Shown here one piece after another: positions 60,038 to 64,000 of a stretch of 64,000 nucleotides of DNA (position 1 is the stretch's first letter; the number at the start of each line of letters is the position of its first letter). Below the pieces are notes generated by a model, which searched no databases, was not told the DNA's origin, and worked only from the letters and a program-made list of their open reading frames with translations. Where the stretch lies: NCBI GenBank assembly GCA_045117995.1, contig JBGUOH010000003.1, forward strand, positions 248,001-312,000, in the 5' to 3' direction. The stretch comes from RUG14515 sp045117995 (lineage in GTDB: Bacteria; Bacillota_I; Bacilli_A; RFN20; CAG-826). The translations under genes were made by a program, and so were the position numbers.

Positions 60038-60292
60038 ATGGATAAAAGATTCGATAGACTCTATATATTAAAAATTAATGATGGGGAAATAAAAAGACTC
60101 CAACAATTATGTGAGGATTATAACATTTCAGACAACGGAGTATTTGATTCGGCTGCTCCATTCCATAGAATATGGGGATTTAATGAAAATGGCTTGATTT
60201 ATCTATCATACGGAATGGCTCAGTATGGGTTTGATTTCAATTCAATAGATGAGCTAGAAGATTATTTGGATGGCTTTGCGATTAAGTGCTGA
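60038..60292 (+). CDS. Small hypothetical protein, co-transcribed with 59755 gene
   Basis: This 84-residue soluble protein has a mixed fold with several aromatic residues and a conserved-looking 'SIDELEDYLDGF' end. It begins 1 nt after the upstream stop. No family is recognised. It ends in TGA, which confirms TGA as a stop. Its relation to the restriction genes is unclear. Confidence 0.55.
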   Translation: MDKRFDRLYILKINDGEIKRLQQLCEDYNISDNGVFDSAAPFHRIWGFNENGLIYLSYGMAQYGFDFNSIDELEDYLDGFAIKC

Positions 60293-60312
60293 CAAATTTT
60301 ATTTTAAATAAA

Positions 60313-60350
60313 AGATATGTATATCTACTTGGAAAATATGTTAAGATATG
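60313..60350. promoter_or_regulatory. Possible operator of the XRE controller
   Basis: AGATATGTATATCT (60313-60326) is a perfect 6-2-6 inverted repeat. A second AGATATG half-site begins at 60344, 31 bp downstream. Both are in the leader of the small XRE gene. This resembles the C-box arrays of restriction controller proteins. Confidence 0.5.
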
Positions 60351-60399
60351 CATAAACTTGTTAAAACTTGATTAAAGATGATAAAGGGCGAATTAAAAT

Positions 60400-60594
60400 A
60401 TGTCATTTAGTGAAAAGCTTGTGATTGTTAGAGCAAAATTAAATTTAAGTCAGACAGACTTAGGAAGACTTCTTCATGTTTCTTGCATTACAGTCAGTAG
60501 GTGGGAAACGAATAAGTCTAAACCAACAAAAAAAGCCATCTACGCTTTTGAGCAATTGTGTAAAGAAAATAATATTTCTTTTAGTGAGGAATAG
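60400..60594 (+). CDS. XRE-family HTH regulator, possible restriction controller
   Basis: This 64-residue protein is a single helix-turn-helix domain ('NLSQTDLGRLLHVSCITVSRWE'; key Q, LG, VS and RWE). Its size and position directly before methyltransferase genes resemble C-proteins that time restriction-modification expression. An AAGGGCG sequence is a weak ribosome site. It ends 4 nt before the first methyltransferase. Confidence 0.78.
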   Translation: MSFSEKLVIVRAKLNLSQTDLGRLLHVSCITVSRWETNKSKPTKKAIYAFEQLCKENNISFSEE

Positions 60595-60598
60595 TGTA

Positions 60599-61684
60599 AT
60601 GAACAATGAAAAATATACAGTTGTAGATTTGTTTTGTGGCGCTGGTGGCTTGTCTCGCGGCTTTTTAGATGCTGGATTTGACGTTGTCTTAGGAGTTGAT
60701 TTTGATGACGATGCTTTAAAAACTTTCGAGAGAAATCATGGTGATGCAGTCGCAATGAAGTTAGATTTATTCAACCATAATAATATTAATAAGATCGTTA
60801 AGTTTTTAGATGACAGACATATTAAACTTGATGTGTTGGTTGGTGGACCACCATGTCAAGGCTTTTCTCTTGCCGGAAAAAGAGAAGAAGATGACGAAAG
60901 AAATATTTTGTACTCCGCCATGGTCAAGGCTGCAAAAATCTTAAAACCAAGGGTTGTGGTTTTAGAAAATGTTCCAGGCATGCTTACTTTGTATGGTGGT
61001 TTAGGAAAAAAGAGAATTTTTAGTGATTTTACTAAACTTGGCTATACGATGTCTGTTAAAGTTCTTTATGCTCCTGATTATGGCGTTCCACAGATAAGAA
61101 AAAGAGCCGTTTTCGTAGGTCTTTTGAATGGGACAACTCCTTTTGAATACCCAGAACCAATATTTAATAAAGATAATTATGTCACGTGCGAAGAAGCCAT
61201 CTCTGATTTACCATCACTCGAAGGAGATTATGATTTCAAACTTGATACGATTAGAGATTACATTTGTTCTCCATCTTCTGAATATCAGAAGACCATGAGG
61301 GCAAACTCCAAAAGAGTCTACAATCACTACCCAACAAGACACGCACAAAAAACTATTGATAACATTGCCTTGATACCAGATGGTGGAAATTATAAAGATC
61401 TCCCACCAGAAATAGGCAAAAAGTTTAAATATCACGAATCGCTTCATAGATATAGCAGCAAAAAGCCTTCGTTAACTATTGATACTGGTCACAGAACACA
61501 TTTCCATTACAAATACAATAGGATTCCTACTGTTAGAGAATGTGCTAGACTGCAAAGCTTCCCTGATGATTTTATTTTTATTGGTTCGAAGCAACACCAA
61601 TATAAGCAAGTCGGAAACGCTGTCCCTCCACTTTTAGGAAAAGCCGTTGCTTTAAGTATTAAGGAGAGACTTAGCAATGAGTAA
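60599..61684 (+). CDS. DNA (cytosine-5) methyltransferase 1
   Basis: This 361-residue enzyme has all core motifs: I 'DLFCGAGGLSRGF' near residue 10, IV 'GGPPCQGFS' with the catalytic Cys near 85, VI 'LENVPGM' and VIII 'PQIRKRAVFVG'. IX 'RECARLQSFPD' and X 'QVGNAVPP' follow. The target-recognition region lies between VIII and IX. ATG 60599 has GAGGA upstream; a start inside the XRE gene is rejected. It overlaps the second methyltransferase by 8 nt. Confidence 0.9.
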   Translation: MNNEKYTVVDLFCGAGGLSRGFLDAGFDVVLGVDFDDDALKTFERNHGDAVAMKLDLFNHNNINKIVKFLDDRHIKLDVLVGGPPCQGFSLAGKREEDDERNILYSAMVKAAKILKPRVVVLENVPGMLTLYGGLGKKRIFSDFTKLGYTMSVKVLYAPDYGVPQIRKRAVFVGLLNGTTPFEYPEPIFNKDNYVTCEEAISDLPSLEGDYDFKLDTIRDYICSPSSEYQKTMRANSKRVYNHYPTRHAQKTIDNIALIPDGGNYKDLPPEIGKKFKYHESLHRYSSKKPSLTIDTGHRTHFHYKYNRIPTVRECARLQSFPDDFIFIGSKQHQYKQVGNAVPPLLGKAVALSIKERLSNE

Positions 61685-62894
61685 AATTAGATTTATTGAT
61701 TTGTTTTCGGGTTGTGGTGGTTTGCTTGATGGTTTTCTTCAATCAGGCTTATTCGAACACGTCGCTTCTGTGGAGTGGGAAAAAGCACCCGTCAACACTT
61801 TGAGAAAAAGATTAAGCACTCGATGGGGTGCTAAAGATGCTGATGAGAGCGTTATCCGATTCGATATGCAAAGAATAGACGAGCTGTTAAATGGTTTTGA
61901 TGATCCCGAATATGGCAAACATAAAGGCTTGTTAAAACTTTTAGATAATAAAAAAGTCGATGTTGTTATCGGAGGACCTCCTTGCCAGGCATACTCTGTT
62001 GCAGGAAGAGTGTCTGTTGATCAAAGTGAAAAACCAGATTATAGAAACTTCTTATTCGAGTACTATCTTAAAGTGGTTGATGCTTTACAACCAAAGGCTT
62101 TTATATTTGAAAATGTTCCCGGAATGCTTTCTGCAATGCCTGATGGAACGCCTATTATTAATTTGATTAAGAGAGACATCGAGAAAAAAGATTTTGAAAT
62201 TATTGATGCTATTGGTGATTTTGCCATTATCAACGCATCTGATTTTATGGTCCCTCAAAATAGAAAAAGAGTAATTTTACTTGGTTTAAACAAAAAAGTC
62301 TTTAAGGATCAAAAAGAAAGGCAATCTCTTATTAAGAAATTCTATGAAGTATTACTTCCTTCATTTAAAGGAAACAGAGTTTTAACCGTAGAAGAAGCCA
62401 TTGGTGATTTACCACCTTGCTTGCCTTTATGGAGTGATAAGAGACCTTCGCATACAGTTCCTGTGTGTGATACGACATGGCATTATTCTAGGTTCCATTC
62501 TCTTAGAGATGTAAAAATATTTCAGATGCTCGAAAAAGATATTGAATCAGGCGAAAACAAGTATCTAGATTCTGAGAAACTTAAAAAGATATATAATGAA
62601 GCTACTGGTGCTAATACCAATGTTCATAAATACCATGTTCTTTTAAGAAATGAACCGAGTACCACAATTTTGGCTCATCTTTATAAGGACGGTTTGAGAT
62701 TCATTCATTATGATTCTAATCAGGCGAGAACCATTACGGTAAGAGAAGCTGCAAGATTGCAATCATTTGATGATGATTTTGACTTTGTTGGTAGCCAAAC
62801 GGAAGCTTTTAAAATGATTGGGAATGCCGTCCCACCAAAAATGGCTTTAGCCATTTCTAAGGCGGTAGCTGAAGTGCTAAAGGAGGCAAATTAA
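61677..62894 (+). CDS. DNA (cytosine-5) methyltransferase 2
   Basis: This 405-residue enzyme has motif I 'DLFSGCGGLLDGF', IV 'GGPPCQAYS' with the Cys near residue 103, VI 'FENVPGM', VIII 'PQNRKRVILLG', IX 'REAARLQSFDD' and X 'MIGNAVPP'. It is clearly diverged from methyltransferase 1, so the two probably modify different strands of an asymmetric site or two halves of one target. It overlaps gene 1 by 8 nt. It ends 1 nt before the putative restriction gene. Confidence 0.9.
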   Translation: MSKIRFIDLFSGCGGLLDGFLQSGLFEHVASVEWEKAPVNTLRKRLSTRWGAKDADESVIRFDMQRIDELLNGFDDPEYGKHKGLLKLLDNKKVDVVIGGPPCQAYSVAGRVSVDQSEKPDYRNFLFEYYLKVVDALQPKAFIFENVPGMLSAMPDGTPIINLIKRDIEKKDFEIIDAIGDFAIINASDFMVPQNRKRVILLGLNKKVFKDQKERQSLIKKFYEVLLPSFKGNRVLTVEEAIGDLPPCLPLWSDKRPSHTVPVCDTTWHYSRFHSLRDVKIFQMLEKDIESGENKYLDSEKLKKIYNEATGANTNVHKYHVLLRNEPSTTILAHLYKDGLRFIHYDSNQARTITVREAARLQSFDDDFDFVGSQTEAFKMIGNAVPPKMALAISKAVAEVLKEAN

Positions 62895-62895
62895 T

Positions 62896-64000
62896 ATGGC
62901 AGGAATTCCAAAGGAACACGACACATTATATTTTGATAAGTTGTGTAGAACTCAAAAAGGGGAAACAGTTCTAAGTTTAATTCAAGCAACATACCATGCA
63001 AAAAGAAACTTACAACCAGGAGAGAATGTTAGAGATGAAATAGCAAAACGTCTCGTTCACTCTTATAGTCTTTTTAGGGACAATCCTACTGGAGCGGACA
63101 ATGGTGCTGGAACTTATTCTGGAACACAAAAACAATTTGAAAGTCAATATACAATTGGACACGAATTATGCATATGGAAGAATTCAAATCTAGATTTAAC
63201 AGACCTAGCTATTAGAGTCGCGGAAAATGAAATAACAATTAAACAATATTTTGATGTTTTCTTCTTTAATTATTTCCAACCTGTAAACGGTAAGGGAATT
63301 CATGTTCTTTATTACATTCTTGATTACATGTTAAAGCACAACAGTACATCGATTTCTAAAGAGGATATTCCTACTGCGCTTGGTGTAGCCTCTCCTAGGG
63401 AGATGACGAATGCTCTTTGCAACTTTTTGAACGGAACTACTTATATTGCTTATGATGGTGATGAACTAAAATATATTGGCAAAGAAGATTTAAGCGTCTT
63501 CATTGAAAATTGTAATACAAGGTATATCGGTGAAAACGGATTAACTTTGGCGAGAAGCGAATTAGATACTGTTGAAAAATATGCTACCTATATTACCTCT
63601 TCGCTTGTTTCCGTTGATTTACAAATTGGTGATACCGATGCAATGAAAATACTTTTTGTTAATTGGCTTGAAAAACAAGGGAGAGCGCAAACTTATATTA
63701 AAGGCCATTTAACACATTTGAACATGCTTTCCAAAATAATCGGTAAGAACATTTATTCTATAGATACTGTTGAAGAAGTAATGGATCTTTATGACAAAAT
63801 AAAGAATGATTCTGAATTGAAACAAAAGGATGATGCGACTCATAATCATTATTCTGCTGCAACAAAAGCTTATGCTAATTTTCTTTCAGATTATTTGAAT
63901 AATGGTGGAATAAAGGCTAACAAGTATTCTGCGGAATGGTTTAAATCAAAAGCTCCTGAATTTGATGAAGTTGGTAACGAAGCTAACTTAATGAGACAAA
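62896..64000 (+). CDS. Putative restriction subunit, N-terminal part (3' end outside window)
   Basis: The frame from ATG 62896, with AGGAGG at 62881-62886, stays open to the window edge, giving at least 368 residues. The visible part is mostly helical. Near residue 315 'HNHYSAATKAYANFLSDYL' resembles the end of the specificity domain that precedes the AAA+ GTPase in many McrB-type proteins. No Walker motif is visible yet. BsuMI and LlaJI systems pair two m5C methyltransferases with an McrB-like subunit, so this is the likely restriction component. That is inference. Confidence 0.6.
   Translation, partial: MAGIPKEHDTLYFDKLCRTQKGETVLSLIQATYHAKRNLQPGENVRDEIAKRLVHSYSLFRDNPTGADNGAGTYSGTQKQFESQYTIGHELCIWKNSNLDLTDLAIRVAENEITIKQYFDVFFFNYFQPVNGKGIHVLYYILDYMLKHNSTSISKEDIPTALGVASPREMTNALCNFLNGTTYIAYDGDELKYIGKEDLSVFIENCNTRYIGENGLTLARSELDTVEKYATYITSSLVSVDLQIGDTDAMKILFVNWLEKQGRAQTYIKGHLTHLNMLSKIIGKNIYSIDTVEEVMDLYDKIKNDSELKQKDDATHNHYSAATKAYANFLSDYLNNGGIKANKYSAEWFKSKAPEFDEVGNEANLMRQ

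Noticed and set aside
60038..60292. Mycoplasma genetic code (TGA as Trp)
   Set aside because: This gene and padR end in TGA at sensible positions and Trp is TGG throughout the window.
60476..60598. N-terminal extension of methyltransferase 1 from 60476
   Set aside because: It lies in another frame of the XRE regulator gene. ATG 60599 has a ribosome site and starts just before motif I.

Overview
The window looks like the chromosome of a low-GC, monoderm gut bacterium of the Bacilli / former Tenericutes neighbourhood (for example the RF39, RFN20 or Erysipelotrichales-like groups). The evidence is AT-rich DNA, lipoproteins with Firmicutes-type lipoboxes, AGGAGG ribosome sites, Rho-independent terminators and no outer-membrane genes. 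TGA is used as a stop (padR and the 60038 gene) and TGG as Trp, so the code is standard rather than the Mycoplasma code. All tRNAs encode their CCA. The exact genus cannot be told from the sequence alone.

Layout. 1-6.6 kb: the end of a giant BspA-type leucine-rich surface protein, then an SPFH/zinc-ribbon membrane pair. 6.6-13.9 kb (minus): a NatAB-like ABC exporter, then a TetR-controlled alpha-galactoside operon (regulator, GPH-type symporter, GH36 alpha-galactosidase, glycosyltransferase-like protein). 14-18.5 kb: a secreted SGNH acetylesterase, tRNA-Arg, a PadR/DUF1700/DUF4097 operon and two membrane proteins. 18.6-20.1 kb: a lone tnpB element with hairpin ends and a probable omega-RNA. 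20-26 kb: a surface 5'-nucleotidase, DegV/FakB, tRNA-Leu, a TfoX-N protein, a secreted tyrosine phosphatase and small membrane or lipoproteins. 26-39 kb: metal and efflux genes. These are a P2A ATPase under a yybP-ykoY Mn2+ riboswitch, a GntR-controlled ABC system, an ArsP_2-type exporter, and an ArsR-regulated P1B ATPase with two near-identical HMA domains; a FAD oxidoreductase, a tRNA cluster and deoD lie among them. 40-54 kb: housekeeping and signalling genes (c-di-AMP synthase, Nudix, gltX, tcdA, CNNM/CorC pair, hflX, guanylate kinase). 54.3-59 kb: a tightly coupled eight-gene operon for a stripped-down Tad-type pilus or secretion machine, including a 55-residue pilin-like peptide. 59-59.5 kb: acpP, tRNA-Asn and tRNA-Glu. 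59.6-64 kb: an accessory island with a small XRE regulator, two m5C methyltransferases and the start of a putative McrB-type restriction subunit, resembling BsuMI/LlaJI-type systems.

The most striking window-wide pattern is promoter architecture. At least eleven genes have a -10 box ending 6-10 nt (eight of them exactly 6 nt) before the ATG and no Shine-Dalgarno, which predicts leaderless mRNAs. Internal operon genes use strong AGGAGG sites instead. The best candidates for poorly described biology are this leaderless start class, the compact Tad operon with its hairpin-occluded ribosome site, and the metal-response loci.
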